DNA of 64,000 bases from Pleurodeles waltl (lineage: Eukaryota > Chordata > Amphibia > Caudata > Salamandridae), in assembly GCF_031143425.1 (NCBI RefSeq), contig NC_090438.1:754753823-754817822 (forward strand), given 5' to 3'. The translations under genes were made by a program, and so were the position numbers. How positions within the stretch are numbered: the stretch's first letter is position 1; every line of letters begins with the position of its first letter. Positions 23,892-35,791 of this stretch are shown here, piece by piece. A model generated the notes under the pieces. It had not been told where the DNA came from, did not search any database, and saw nothing but the letters and a program-made list of their open reading frames with translations.

Positions 23892-24536
23892 TTTTAGAGA
23901 AATCTTTGTATTCAATATTTTACAGCTTCCAGTGATATACATTAATTGTAGAAAAGTGGAAGTCAGGAACACCGTCCTCAGTGTACATAGTACAGCCCAG
24001 TCATGCCTTGTCCTCAGTTGTACAGAATTCGATAAACAACAACTGTGATATGCAGGGTAAATAGGGTAACTTGGTTATATCAGGAGCCTACGTCCCCATC
24101 TAATCAATGCAACTTATAGCAGTGTAAAATGCTCAGTGGGCCAAGGCGGTCCCTTAACCGATGATTGTCCATAGGTTTAAAATGAAGCAAAAAAGTTTTG
24201 GCAATGTCACAACATAAAAAATCTGCAGCTAATAACAACAACAATTATAAGAAATAATAACTGGAGCCCGCCTCTGTAAATACCCGCAAATTCCCACCTC
24301 CCCGCATCCCTATGCCGCCCGTCTGCTCAAGGGTCCCAATTCCCCAGTAATAAGGTCAGAGTATTGAATGCTCGCCCGGGCCGTGGTAACAGTGGAGGTC
24401 CCGGCGGGGACCCCTGTCCGGGTCTAGAGTAGTAATCTGAGAGCCGCTTCTCTCCCGCGCAGCCTACAGGCCTGGAACGCCCTCTTCCGTCCCGGACATC
24501 AGCGCTTTCAGTTCAGACAGGATCGCATCCCAGCTG
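23892..24536 (-). mobile_element. Retroposed insert with 18-bp TSD and A-tail
   Basis: The 18-bp sequence AACATCAGACATGATTTT occurs at 23874-23891 and again at 24537-24554, flanking 645 bp. At the left junction the plus strand has a T-run, so on the minus strand the insert ends in a short poly(A), the signature of LINE-mediated target-primed reverse transcription. The 5' half (minus-strand start near 24536) is GC-rich with CpGs; the 3' half is AT-rich. A 22-codon frame at the very 5' end ends in a stop, followed by apparent 3'-untranslated sequence. This could be a 5'-truncated processed transcript or a LINE/SINE 3' fragment; I do not recognise the source. Confidence 0.75.
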
Positions 24537-24554
24537 AACATCAGACATGATTTT

Positions 24555-25779
24555 CCTGAAGTGACTCCACAGGCTATGCTGTGCGGCATGACCATAAGAA
24601 ATTGCTACATGTTGCATGTCATAAACCTTACTTTTAACACTGTTGTGCAGTTTCTGCTTTATTGTCTGGATACGATAAACAATTTGTTTAAACAAAAGTT
24701 TATGGTGAATTTTGCTGTAGAATGTCCTAACATTTCCACCACCCTACTAGTCTCCAATAACGTTACGACTATTGAGGGTGTTTGCTGTTGCCCAACTATC
24801 AGCCTCATAGTTGTCTTGAATAGTCCACAGGTATGCAGGCTGGGGAGACATGCACTGCAAAGACCCCCGAGATGCTGAGAAGGGGAGGATAGAGCAAGCA
24901 AAGGGGGGTAATTCAAAGATAAGGGATAAACAAGATTAAAGCTGTGGGACCGAATCGGAGGTCACAGTCAGACAAAAGAAAGTATTCGATGGGTTTGGAG
25001 AAACCCATTTAAATCTGAAAATTAAAATAATGAAAATGAACCTCATCGCTGCAACCCGTTCAAACTGCTGATTCAGATGATGCAGCTTTGCTTGGAATAT
25101 GCCATGATGGATCATCAAAAACAGTTGCTCGGCGATGAATCCTAAATCCATGGAGTGTATTCTGTTCATTCCAGAGTTCATTTGAAAACATATTGTTTCT
25201 GTTGGGAGAAGAAATCAATCTGAAATATTGCTAGATAATTATGCAACATCACGTCCGCAAAGTGAAAATACTGAACAGGCTTAAAAACATTTAGAGCAGT
25301 GGGGGATAGGTGGCTCTCCTGTGTAGGTACAAACCATAAAGCTCAATCAACCAGTTCACCTCATGTACTTCCACCCATGGACATCATTTAGGGGTCACGA
25401 GGGGTCGCATTTGCGACCCCTGTCTTGCCTCTTGCCACTACTAGCAGTGATGCTGCAACCCCTATCCTTAGAGATCACACTGACACTGCGAGGAACGTTA
25501 AATCAGCGTTTTCATTAACGTTTTTCAAAATTATGTTTAACCTGCAGCTAACACTAACAAGTGTCTGGCTGAAATAAATTCAGCAGTGAAACTGAATGTA
25601 AACCAAATGGTACCTTTTGTGACCTAGGTGAACTGGGCTGAGCTGCTTTTTCATTGTGATCTCCAATAAGGACCCAGCACAGTGCCTTTAAAATGAAAAT
25701 AACAAACTTGCAAGTAATTTGCTGTGGCCCTTTAAGAGAACCTGGTAAAAAGGAGTCTCGATGTCTCCGAGCAAAAAAG
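24555..25779. other. No gene recognised; short palindromic repeat at 25401
   Basis: No supported gene. GGGGTCGCA-TT-TGCGACCCC at 25401-25420 is a perfect 9-bp-arm palindrome within a segment reading like the end of a dispersed repeat. Confidence 0.5.
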
Positions 25780-27480
25780 GGAGAGGGAACATACAGAAGA
25801 AAAGAAGAGTTGAGAGGACGTGGGAGCAGCAGGGAGACCAGAAAAGAGGAAGAACAGATAGGTGAGATACAGAGGATAAGGTTAATGTGTGTCATTGTGT
25901 GAAAGAGATTGCTATAGAGAAAAAGAAAAATAAGGAAACAGCAGACAGAGATGAAAAGATGGAGCAATATATGTTGGAGAGACAGACAGGTGTGAGAAGG
26001 AGAGAAAAGAGAGAAGTTTAAGACAGGCAAAAAAGAGACAGCTGACAGACCGATGGAAAGACAAAGATGTGACAGGCAGAAAAATGAGAAGGCACAAAAG
26101 AGAAATGGGGGTAGACAGGTTTGAGAAAGGGGTGAAAAGAGACAGCCAAGGAAAGACACAGCAGAGAGGGCGGAGAGTTGAAAAAGAGTTAGCTGAGAGA
26201 GGCAGAGACTGACAGGAGGAGACAAGTGTAAGAAAGGTGATAAAGAAAGCAAGATGCGAGAGAGCTCAGGTAGAAATGGAAAGAAAGAGTGCGTACACAA
26301 GAGAGAGGGGGTAGTATAGAGACAGAGGGGAAGAAACAACTGAGAGGGGAGGGAATGTACATCTGAGAAATAAGTTATAAAGAGAGTGCTGAGAGGAGAC
26401 AACCTAAGGAGAAGTGATACAGAGATAAGATGCAGCTGAGTGAAAGGGGGGGTAAAGACAATGGTGAAAAGTAAATGATATAGAGAGGAGGTAAAGGCGC
26501 AGCAGTGACTAAGAAGAAGGTAGCCGAAGGAAAGAGGGGTGATAAAAAAATAACAATACAGATACATTTGTGAAAGAGACCCTTGTCATGGATGAGAGAG
26601 ATGAGGAATAGAGAAACGTGTTAAAGGGGGTCATTATGATCCCTGGCAGTTCAGCCCGCCATGCCGGCGGCGAGTGAAAAGACCGCCACCGGCATGGCGG
26701 GCTGAACCACCATATAAAGAAGACATGGAGGGTCGCCATAGGTGGCACTCCTCTGACGGCAGCCTGATGGTGGAGGGAAAAATTATCCAACAGGGCAGCG
26801 CTGCTGCCCCTCGGATAATGATCCCTACTGCCACCAGCCTTTCCCTGGTGGGTTCCCCCGCCAGAGAAAGGCTGGCGGAAGGGGTGCTCTGGGGCCCCCC
26901 TGGGGGCCCCTGCTCTGCCCATGGACTTGCCATGGGCAGTGCAGGGGCCCCTGTGGAGTGCCCCATCGCCCAGGTCACTGCCCGATTTACGGGCAGTGAT
27001 CTGCGTGACGGGTGCAGCTGCACCTGTCCCGGCCATGCATTCTGCTGGGCCAGCGGGCGGAAACAATGTTTCCGCCCGCTGGCCCAGCAGAATGTACATT
27101 ATACGTCCGGCGGCGTCCTAGGGGTGCTGGCGGTCAGTTAATTGACCGCCAGCATGAACACGGCGGTTAATACCGCCGTGTTCATAATGAGGGCCAAAGA
27201 GTCAGCTAAGCAAGAAAGAAGTGGATAGGGAGGCAGGTGATGCAGTAACAGGTGGTTATTAAAAAGGAGATAAGAAATATGACCAGTTAGGCAGGACAGA
27301 TGGAGATAAGAGAAACATGTCAGGATAAAGGAAGGGGCAAGAGAGAAAAGTGAGATAAGAAAAACCACAAAAGAACAAAAATAAAACAAGACCATGTGCT
27401 GGACAAGATAGGAGAGAGAGACACACACAATATGGTTGACAAGGGAGGGAAGAGAGATTTGAGAAAAGAGGTGAGAGGAA
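25780..27480 (+). repeat. Purine-rich (GA) tract, interrupted by a MITE
   Basis: Both sides of the MITE at 26626-27195 are strongly purine-biased (GAGAGA, AAAGAGA, GACAGG), about 850 bp to the left and 285 bp to the right. Minus-strand frames (up to 337 codons at 25554-26567) read as Ser/Leu/Phe/Cys-rich polypeptides because the complement is polypyrimidine, and are not genes. A long homopurine strand can form triplex DNA. Confidence 0.85.
26626..27195. mobile_element. Harbinger-like MITE made of four palindromes
   Basis: Starts GGGGGTCATTATGA and ends TTCATAATGAGGGCC; the ends are inverted repeats of the GGCCCTCATTATGA type used by Harbinger elements in this window, with AAA on both sides (26623-26625, 27196-27198) as a possible 3-bp target duplication. 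Inside are perfect inverted repeats: 19-bp arms at 26649-26667/26689-26707, 28-bp arms with a 1-nt spacer at 27038-27065/27067-27094, 12-bp arms at 27125-27136/27143-27154, and 14-bp arms at 27154-27167/27172-27185. No transposase. Frames on both strands exist only because of its GC-rich composition. Confidence 0.85.
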
Positions 27481-29899
27481 GAAATCTAGAACCACACAAC
27501 TGACAAGTGCGCTCATAATCTGGCACAGCAGTACAGTTGTGCCTTCCTCTGTTATAAGATGATGGGCATTTATCCTGCACAGGTTTATGAAGCAAAAGGC
27601 AGCGTACCAGTCTCTGCCAATGTGCACCTTTTGTGGGCAAGTCCAGTGCTACCATAACCATCAACTAGATTCCTAAAAAATACTCTATCAGTATACATGC
27701 CAACATTTCCAAACAGGAAAGAGGTAGATAGCGGAAAAAAAGCAGGGAAATATATTTTCCACATTGACTAACTATGAAACAGATGAAATTTTAGGAGAGA
27801 GACAGCTATAAAAAGCTTTCTTTGGCTTTAAAAATCTGGAGCTGTCCGCCTAAATTGGGTCTGTCTGCAAAATATATATATCCGGCACTGGTTTGAACTA
27901 AGAGTATGCATCTGCACTGGAGTGAGTGCAGCAGTAAAATACGGAACAGTAGTTTCAAACTGCAGCTCCATGTTTTACTGCTTATGGACTGGACTGCCTT
28001 AGGATGATGTACCTGGGACTCCAAGTGACCTTCCATATCCCCTCAGGAGTGCACTAGTTATATGATACTTCCTACTTGGCACAATTTGGTGCAAGCTGAG
28101 GGGAAAAGATTTTCCCTCATTTGATTAGGGCACATCGCTAATGAAATGAGGGTTGCCCTCTTGACATTGGACAAGAGTGGAATGTGCACCCAAGCTATGG
28201 GCATTAAACAAGCAGCCCTTCACACATCTTCAGCCCCTTCTATATAGCATAAGTGTCCGGTTGAATAGAATGCTATAGAAGTTTGATGGGTGAATAATCT
28301 GTGATAAAACAACTGAATATCCGTTGACAATTTGACAAAATATACTGTTTGGGTAGTGCCATTTTCTTAAAGTTTTGAAAAATGTAATACAATAAAACAG
28401 TCTAGGTTTGGATGATGAATGTGGGTATGCAGGCCTTGTTTCTACATATCTGTAGTGGATCAGGCCTTGGTTTGAAACTGGACTCTGTCTTTTGCCAGAA
28501 CTTCTTTGCATTCAGTGATTGGCCGGGCCCCTTGTGAGACTGTCACTGAGTAGATGCCTGTTCACTGATGCATACATAATGGGTCCCACCGAGCATGCTA
28601 ACTGCACTCCCTTTTGAGGAATGAAGATTTGTTTCTTTATGTGTTTCGACCCCTGTTGAAACTTGTGTTAATTGCAAATACTTATGATTTAGACCCAGTA
28701 AGTCCAAGCACAGTGCTAGTCATGTGGTCTGAATTACAAAATGTGTTCAACTTTGCATCTGACCACCTGTTGTAGCTGTGGAGGTGATATATATGCCTCT
28801 GGCTTAGCTTGGTAGAAACCTAGTTGAATATAGATAGTAACTAAAATAGAGATGTATCTGATTTTGTGGTGTTTCTCTTAAATCAACCTTGCACTTATTG
28901 TTTGGTTTATAAGTGTACTGAAGTTACTTCTAATTATGTCATCAGAGTAAAATGTCATGTGACATCAATTTCTAAGATGACAATGGGTAAATGTCCATAT
29001 GATGACACTTCATGTGATGTAATTGGGGTCAAAGGGCAAGTAATGTCCGCTATCCCTGGGATTTTGGTGATTCGATGTCCATGTTTCCACCAAGAGTCAG
29101 GGGGTTTTGTAATAAGAATTAGCTTGAAGAATTGAAAGCTAACCTTAATAAACACCAACTTCTGTGAGAATAAGCTTTTAAACCTATCTTAGGCTACCCT
29201 TCTAGCCAGAACCCGATTTCAGCATTTAAATGCTTTGGGAAGGTGTGGAGGTCAACCAGATATAGGGACTGTACAAAACTTTGATGGGTAAAGTAATTTG
29301 TGTAGTAGACTGATTCTGAATTTAAGATAGGCAGTCATCAGTTTACCCATTCAGTCTATCCAGTATTCCAAGTAAGAGTAGGTAATGCTCGGATATTAGA
29401 GTAGGCACATTGTACTTAGAGTCAGTTTTCACTATTTATTTTTGTGAAATAGATGTAGTGGATTCTGGTAATGCACAGGTGGCCTTAGGCCATCTGTGTA
29501 ATAAAACAGAAAATGGCAACATGCATTATAAGCAATAATAGGATAACAAATCTTTTGAAAATATAAATTTGCATATTACATCAGAATGAAGTTCTGGTTA
29601 TATGGGCTGATAGGATCCGTAGAGTGTCTCAGTTCTTTAAAGGAAAATTGTAACTTGTATTTATATAGTGCTTATTACCCCTGATGAGGTATTGAAGTGC
29701 TTAACAGTGAGCAGCTCACTACTGTGGAGCTCAAGATTAGAGTTAATTAGTTAGTAGATTAGTAATATGTGCTTTTTGTTTTCATTGTGGATTGGTTTGG
29801 TAAGTTTAAGTTTGTGGTCTTGTGGGCATGTCAGACCTTACTTGCTTTTATTTTATATTGATAAGGTGACACATATAGGGTAAATCATCTATTACTCTC
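27481..29899. other. No gene recognised
   Basis: About 2.4 kb with only short frames. TATTTATATAGTGCTTATTACC..TGAAGTGCTTAA near 29660-29700 resembles the tails of some vertebrate SINE/LINE repeats, but I cannot assign it. Confidence 0.5.
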
Positions 29900-31520
29900 A
29901 GAGGTCGACTCAGATCTTTTGACTCAGACAGGAGTGTAAAATCACCCAACCAGACAATATGAACCAATAATCATCAAATATGGCATCAAATAATCAATTG
30001 GAGTCAGTAGTTTAAACACACAATGACCTATGTGCCAATGAATCACCACATCAGTTTAGTAAAGTTTAAACATTTATTGCCTTTTAGATTAACAATACTA
30101 AGATCACATGAATCATGCACAAGACCAAATGATAGAAATAAAGAATCATCACAGGCTGTCCAAAATGCCTGAAGAATCTCAATCTAATCAAAGCATTGAT
30201 CATTAAACACTCTAAAAAAACAATGCAGAACAGCAACCGAATCAAGTGAAAAATAGAAACAGTATACATTTAGTTTGTGCATTTGAAATAATCAAAATCA
30301 ATTAATAAACAGTCAAATTTAGACATTTGGTCAGGCATCCCTAACTACTACTCTAATTAGAAAGCATGTGTGGGCTTCATGCAAAAGGAAAGATAAGACA
30401 AAAAACTAATTTGGAAAACATCTAACTATGGCGCTAACAAAATAAGTGGTTGGATTTTCTTAGAGAGAAAAAGCTGCAAGAAAGACGAATGCACATTGGT
30501 AAAACCTGTCCTAAATGGATCAGCAGTCAATAGTATCTTCAACAGCAGAGCGCAGGAACATCAGGTCTTCATTAGTCAGCACCAGGACATGAAAGGAAAA
30601 TAGTTCAGTAAAGTTGGGCCTAATATAACAGAACTGTTAGAATTGTAGGCAAGAACAGAAACACATCTAACTTAGAATAAAACTGGAACAGAACTAACTT
30701 ACATCACCTAAACATTGCTATAATAAAGTCACAAAAGTTACTAACTAAGCCTCCATTGGATATGATTATGAGGTGGTTTAATCTGCATCCAATAAAACAT
30801 CATCTGCACTTCAGATGTATCTCTTCATATTTTTCTGAATCCAGGATTGGTTTAGGCTGTAACTCCTATCTCTTCTCCTGACATCAGCTTCCACACAAAA
30901 ACTACATTTAATACTACATGGAAACATAACATTTCTTTTTCTAAAAGGATGTCTAACGCAAGATAGTTCTGAAAAACCATTGAACGTACCACTGTCAGAG
31001 TCACCAGATCCTCGGGGTCTGCGCACGTTCCCAAAACGTCCACCACTGAACAGCTCCAAGACTCTGATAGATAAATCACAGAGGCTAAGAGAGTTCAAGA
31101 GGGGAAGAGGGGATTAGGAAGGGAAACAGCTGGGAAGGAGACCTGTAGTAAGAAAAAGGTTAGAACACACAATATGAAAATTATATCTCCTGAAATCAAT
31201 ACTAGACTATGATTCTAAGCATAGTCATTCTGAAAACATGAACAATCTAAGAATTATGTTTAAAATGACTAAGTTTCAAGATGGCCGGATACCTGTAAGG
31301 GAATCAAGATGGATTAAATGAAAACTTTCTTATTCAAGTACTTTCCTTTACATGAAAATCAGAAAAACATTCTGACTAAATTTTAAACCAGTCATATAAA
31401 TCCTTTTTCGAGAATGCATACTAGGACCATACAATAGTGCATCTAGAAACGCTGATCTTCTGTGTACTCTTAAAATGTTTCAACACAAATTGCGCATATT
31501 GTAGATTTATATATATATAT
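29900..31520 (-). other. Sequence left of the DIRS, possibly the rest of the ERV LTR
   Basis: AT-rich, without convincing ORFs. On the minus strand it holds a CT-rich stretch with AG acceptors near 31140 and an AATAAA near 30072. It is joined to the ERV LTR-like region by the DIRS insertion (TATATATAT at 31512-31520, ATATATAG at 37355). Whether it is LTR or older flanking genome is undecided. Confidence 0.35.
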
Positions 31521-31692
31521 GTTCGGTGGCATGTGTAGCTGCAGATACACATGCTGTGCACATCCCGCCATCTAGTGTTACAAGTTGTTTTTCTTCGAAG
31601 AAGTCTTTTCGAGTCACGAGATCGAGGGACTCCTCCCATTTCGGCTCCATTGCGCATGGGCGTCGACTCCATCTTAGATTGTTTTTTTTCCG
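31521..31692 (+). repeat. DIRS left inverted terminal repeat
   Basis: Starts GTTCGGTGGCATGTGTAGCTG. Complementary to 37140-37354 over TACAAGTTGTTTTTCTTCGA through CCATCTTAGATTGTTTT. Relative to the right repeat it lacks about 29 nt at the outer end and a 14-nt segment (GGGCTCGGAGTGTT side). Confidence 0.92.
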
Positions 31693-31905
31693 CCATTGGG
31701 TTCGGACGTGTTCCTTTTCGCTCCGTGTTTCGGGTCGGAAAGTTAGTTAGAATCTCGGAAAAATCGTCGGTATTGTTTGCGTTCGGTATCGGGTTAGTTA
31801 TAACAGATCGACACTGACTTTTGAAGAGCTCCGGTGGCCCTTCGGGTTTTTTTTGATCCCCCCGTCGGGGCCTGGTCGGCCCGGCCACGTGTCTGTTCAA
31901 GGCTG

Positions 31906-33888
31906 ATGGAACGGACCCCATTCCGCTTCTGCCCAAAATGCCATAACAAGTATCCATATACAGATCAGCATCTGGTCTGTAACTTGTTTCTGTCTCCAGA
32001 GCACAAGGAGGATACCTGTGAAGCCTGTCGAGCGTTTCGGTCGAGGAAGACATTAAGAGACCGAAGAGCAAGAAGACTGCAGATGGCGTCGGCGCCGACA
32101 GGACAAGGGCGTTTCGAGGAGGAAGAAGAAAGCTTCTCCATCCATGAATCGGACTCGGACAAGCTCGATCCCGAAGAAACATCGAAAACCGTGAGTAAGA
32201 CATCGAAACATAAAACTCACGAGAAGACAACAAAAGCCCAGGGGACGCCACCGCCAACAGGCCATGGCTTAACCCGAAAGATAGGTGACCGATCATCGGC
32301 ACCGAAAAAGGGCGTGCATGTGGCGAAGTCATCCGACTCCGGTCGAGATACCGCCACACAGCAATCTCGGGCCCGAGACACCGGCCCAAACAGATTTGGC
32401 ACCGAGAAACCACGACGCCGAAAATAAAGAAGGTTGCCTCGGAGCCCAAAAAGGCGACCGAAAAGATTTCGATTCCGAAACATCCAGCATCGGAACCGAA
32501 AACAGGTTCCTACACAGAGGAACATGGATTGTCCTCCCAGATGCAAGGACATAAATTCGGAGAGGAACTTCAATCTGTTGAGCCAGACTACACTCAAAGA
32601 AGGCTCTACATTCAAAAAGACACAGGGAAGATAAGCACTCTTCCCCCAATTAAGATGAAAAGAAGACTTGCCTTTCAAGAAAAGGACAAGCAGCCACAGG
32701 CAAAGGTGGCAAGACAAACAACTCCACCACCATCTCCACCACCATCAATGCACACATCCCCGGTAGCCACTCCACCACTGATGCAATCTCTGACTCATAC
32801 TGCAATGAGTCAAGATGATCCTAATGCATGGGACCTTTATGATGCTCCTGTATCAGATAACAGCCCAGACTGTTATCCTACAAGGCCGTCGCCACCTGAA
32901 GACAGTACATCCTACACGCAGGTGGTCTCAAGGGCAGCTGCGTTTCATAACGTCACCTTGCATTCAGAACCAATTGAGGATGACTTTTTATTTAATACAC
33001 TCTCCTCCACTCATAGCCAATACCAAAGCTTACATATGCTCCCAGGAATGCTAAAACATTCAAAACAAATATTTCAGGAGCCTGTTAAAGGCAGAGCCAT
33101 AACTCCAAGGGTGGAAAAAAAGTATAAGCCACCACCAACAGACCCTGTTTATATTACGCAGCAATTAACACCAGATTCTGTGGTTGTTGGGGCAGCTCGC
33201 AATGAGAGCAAACTCTCAGACCTCGGGAGATGCACCACCTCCAGACAAGGAGAGTCGCACATTCGATGCTGCGGGTAAAAGAGTTGCAGCACAAGCAGCA
33301 AACCAATGGCGTATTGCCAATTCACAAGCACTTTTGGCAAGATACGATAGAGCTCATTGGGACGACATGCAGCATTTCATAGAACACTTACCCAAAGAGT
33401 TCCAGAAAAGGGCACAACAAGTGGTAGAAGAAGGACAAAGTATCTCCAATAATCAGATACGGTCATCAATGAACGCAGCAGATACAGCTGCAAGGACAGT
33501 AAATACTGCAATAACAATAAGAAGACACGCATGGTTGCGTACGTCAGGATTAAAGCCGGAAATACAACAAGCCATGCTGAATATGCCCTTTAATGAACAG
33601 CAGTTGTTTGGGCCGGAAGTCGACACTGCTATTGAAAAACTCAAAAAAGATACTGATACCGCAAAAGCCATGGGCGCACTCTACTCCCCACAAAGCAGAG
33701 GCACATTTCGCAAAACACCATTTAGGGGAGGGTTTCGAGGTCAACCTACAGAGGCCACAACCTCACAAGCAAGGCCCACTTATCAAAGCCAATACCAGCG
33801 GGGAAGTTTTCGGGGGCAATATAGAGGGGCACAATTCCCAAAAAATAGAGGGAAGTTCCAAAGCCCCAAAACCCCTCAAAACAAATAG
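31906..33888 (+). pseudogene. DIRS gag-like protein (frameshifted)
   Basis: ATG at 31906 opens 173 codons with an N-terminal zinc-binding pattern (CPKCHNKY..DQHLVC..CEAC), typical of DIRS gag proteins. The frame ends at 32427; homologous sequence resumes in another frame from about 32529 to 33200 (proline-rich PPPSPPP, then a helical segment) and in a third frame from about 33200 to 33888, ending in an Arg/Gly-rich nucleic-acid-binding tail (FRGGFRGQ, RGQYRGAQF). At least two frameshifts are therefore needed. It would form the nucleoprotein particle of the element. The last part overlaps the RT ORF by about 300 nt. Confidence 0.75.
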
Positions 33889-35791
33889 TGACTTCCAGGT
33901 CACACATCCCCAACACATAACACCTGTGGGGGGGAGACTAAGACAATTTTACAAACATTGGGAGGAGATAACAACAGACACTTGGGTACTGGCAATTATC
34001 CAGCATGGTTATTGCATAGAATTTCTCAAATTCCCTCCAAACGTGCCACCGAAAACACACAATATGTCAAAACAACATATAGATCTTCTAGGACTAGAAG
34101 TTCAGGCATTACTACTAAAAGAAGCAATAGAATTAGTACCAGAACACCAGAAAGGAACAGGAGTTTATTCTCTGTACTTTCTCATACCCAAAAAAGACAA
34201 GACTCTGAGACCTATATTAGATCTCCGAACATTAAATACCTACATCAAATCAGATCACTTTCACATGGTGACATTACAAGACGTAATCCCACTACTCAAA
34301 CAACAAGACTACATGACAACACTAGACCTAAAGGATGCATATTTCCATATACCGATACATCCTTCACACAGAAAGTACTTAAGGTTTGTATTCCAAGGAA
34401 CACATTACCAATTCAAGGTGTTGCCATTCGGAATAACAACTGCGCCAAGAGTTTTTACAAAGTGCCTAGCAGTCGTAGCTGCACATATCAGAAGGCAGCA
34501 AATACATGTGTTCCCGTACCTAGACGATTGGTTAATCAAAACCAACACTCTAGAAAGGTGTTCACAACACACAAAGTATGTCATAGAAACCCTACACAAA
34601 CTAGGTTTCTCAATCAACTACACAAAGTCACACCTTCTGCCGTGTCAAACACAGCAATACTTAGGGGCGACAATCAACACAGCAAAAGGGATTGCCACTC
34701 CAAGTCCACAAAGGGTTCAGGCATTTCACAATGTAATACAGGCCATGTATCCAAATCAAAAAATACAAGTCAAAAAGGTGATCAAACTCCTAGGCATGAT
34801 GTCCTCATGCATAGCCATTGTCCCAAACGCAAGGTTGCACATGCGGCCCTTACAACAGTGCCTAGCATCACAGTGGTCACAGGCACAGGGTCAAATTCTA
34901 GATCTGGTGTTGGTAGACCGCCAAACATACACCTCGCTTCAATGGTGGAACAGTATAAATTTAAACCAAGGGCGGCCTTTCCAAGACCCAGTGCCACAAT
35001 ACGTAATAACAACAGATGCCTCCATGATAGGGTGGGGAGCACACCTCAATCAATACAGCATCGAAGGACAATGGGACACTCACCAAAAACAGTTTCATAT
35101 AAATCACTTAGAACTATTGGCAGTATTTCTAGCGCTGAAAGCATTTCAACCCATAATAAGCTACAAACACATTCTTGTCAAAACAGACAACATGACAACG
35201 ATGTATTACCTAAACAAACAGGGAGGCACACACTCAACACAGTTGTGTCTCCTGGCACAGAACATATGGCATTGGGCGATTCACAACCACATTCGCCTAA
35301 TAGCACAATTTATTCCAGGTATTCAGAACCAGCTAGCGGACAATCTTTCTCGGGATCACCAACAGATCCACAAATGGGAGATTCACCCCCAAATACTGAA
35401 TATTTACTTCCAGAGTTGGGGAACGCCACAAATAGATCTATTTGCAACAAAGGAAAACGCAAAATGCCAAAACTTCGCATCCAGGTACCCACAAGATCAG
35501 TCTCAGGGCAATGCGTTATGGATGAGTTGGTCAGGGATATTTGCTTACGCTTTTCCCCCTCTCCCACTCCTTCCATATCTAGTAAACAAGCTGAGTCAAA
35601 ACAAACTCAAACTCATACTAATAGCACCGACATGGGCAAGGCAACCTTGGTACACAACACTGCTAGACCTCTCAGTAGTGCCTCATGTCAAACTACCAAA
35701 CATACCAGATCTGTTAACGCAACACAAACAACAGATCAGACACCCAAATCCAGCATCGCTGAATCTAGCAATCCGGATCCTGAAGTCCTAG
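33593..35791 (+). CDS. DIRS reverse transcriptase / RNase H (with C-terminal methyltransferase-like region)
   Basis: 732 codons, uninterrupted. The RT fingers and palm carry a KDKTLRPILDLRTLN segment near residue 210, LDLKDAYFHIPI near 245 and the catalytic FPYLDDWLI near 310. RNase H follows with TTDASMIGWGAHL (about 470), HLELLAVFLAL (about 500), KTDNMTTMYYLN (about 525) and ADNLSR (about 585). The C-terminal part (WGTPQIDLFAT...APTWARQPWY) is the conserved DIRS-specific region often annotated as methyltransferase-like. The true start is uncertain because the first ~100 codons overlap the gag tail. It copies the DIRS RNA into DNA. It is the only intact gene in this element. Confidence 0.92.
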   Translation: MNSSCLGRKSTLLLKNSKKILIPQKPWAHSTPHKAEAHFAKHHLGEGFEVNLQRPQPHKQGPLIKANTSGEVFGGNIEGHNSQKIEGSSKAPKPLKTNSDFQVTHPQHITPVGGRLRQFYKHWEEITTDTWVLAIIQHGYCIEFLKFPPNVPPKTHNMSKQHIDLLGLEVQALLLKEAIELVPEHQKGTGVYSLYFLIPKKDKTLRPILDLRTLNTYIKSDHFHMVTLQDVIPLLKQQDYMTTLDLKDAYFHIPIHPSHRKYLRFVFQGTHYQFKVLPFGITTAPRVFTKCLAVVAAHIRRQQIHVFPYLDDWLIKTNTLERCSQHTKYVIETLHKLGFSINYTKSHLLPCQTQQYLGATINTAKGIATPSPQRVQAFHNVIQAMYPNQKIQVKKVIKLLGMMSSCIAIVPNARLHMRPLQQCLASQWSQAQGQILDLVLVDRQTYTSLQWWNSINLNQGRPFQDPVPQYVITTDASMIGWGAHLNQYSIEGQWDTHQKQFHINHLELLAVFLALKAFQPIISYKHILVKTDNMTTMYYLNKQGGTHSTQLCLLAQNIWHWAIHNHIRLIAQFIPGIQNQLADNLSRDHQQIHKWEIHPQILNIYFQSWGTPQIDLFATKENAKCQNFASRYPQDQSQGNALWMSWSGIFAYAFPPLPLLPYLVNKLSQNKLKLILIAPTWARQPWYTTLLDLSVVPHVKLPNIPDLLTQHKQQIRHPNPASLNLAIRILKS

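Noticed and set aside
25554..26567. 337-codon minus-strand open frame, Ser/Leu/Phe/Cys-rich
   Set aside because: It is the complement of a purine-rich simple-sequence tract; composition explains the absence of stops, and no domain is recognisable.
29650..29710. SINE/LINE tail with TATTTATATAGTGCTTATTACC
   Set aside because: Similar in style to known vertebrate repeat tails, but no head, boundaries or target duplication were found.
31526..31817. Plus-strand frames in the DIRS left terminal repeat
   Set aside because: They lie in the inverted terminal repeat and its leader; the homologous right repeat is not coding in the same way.
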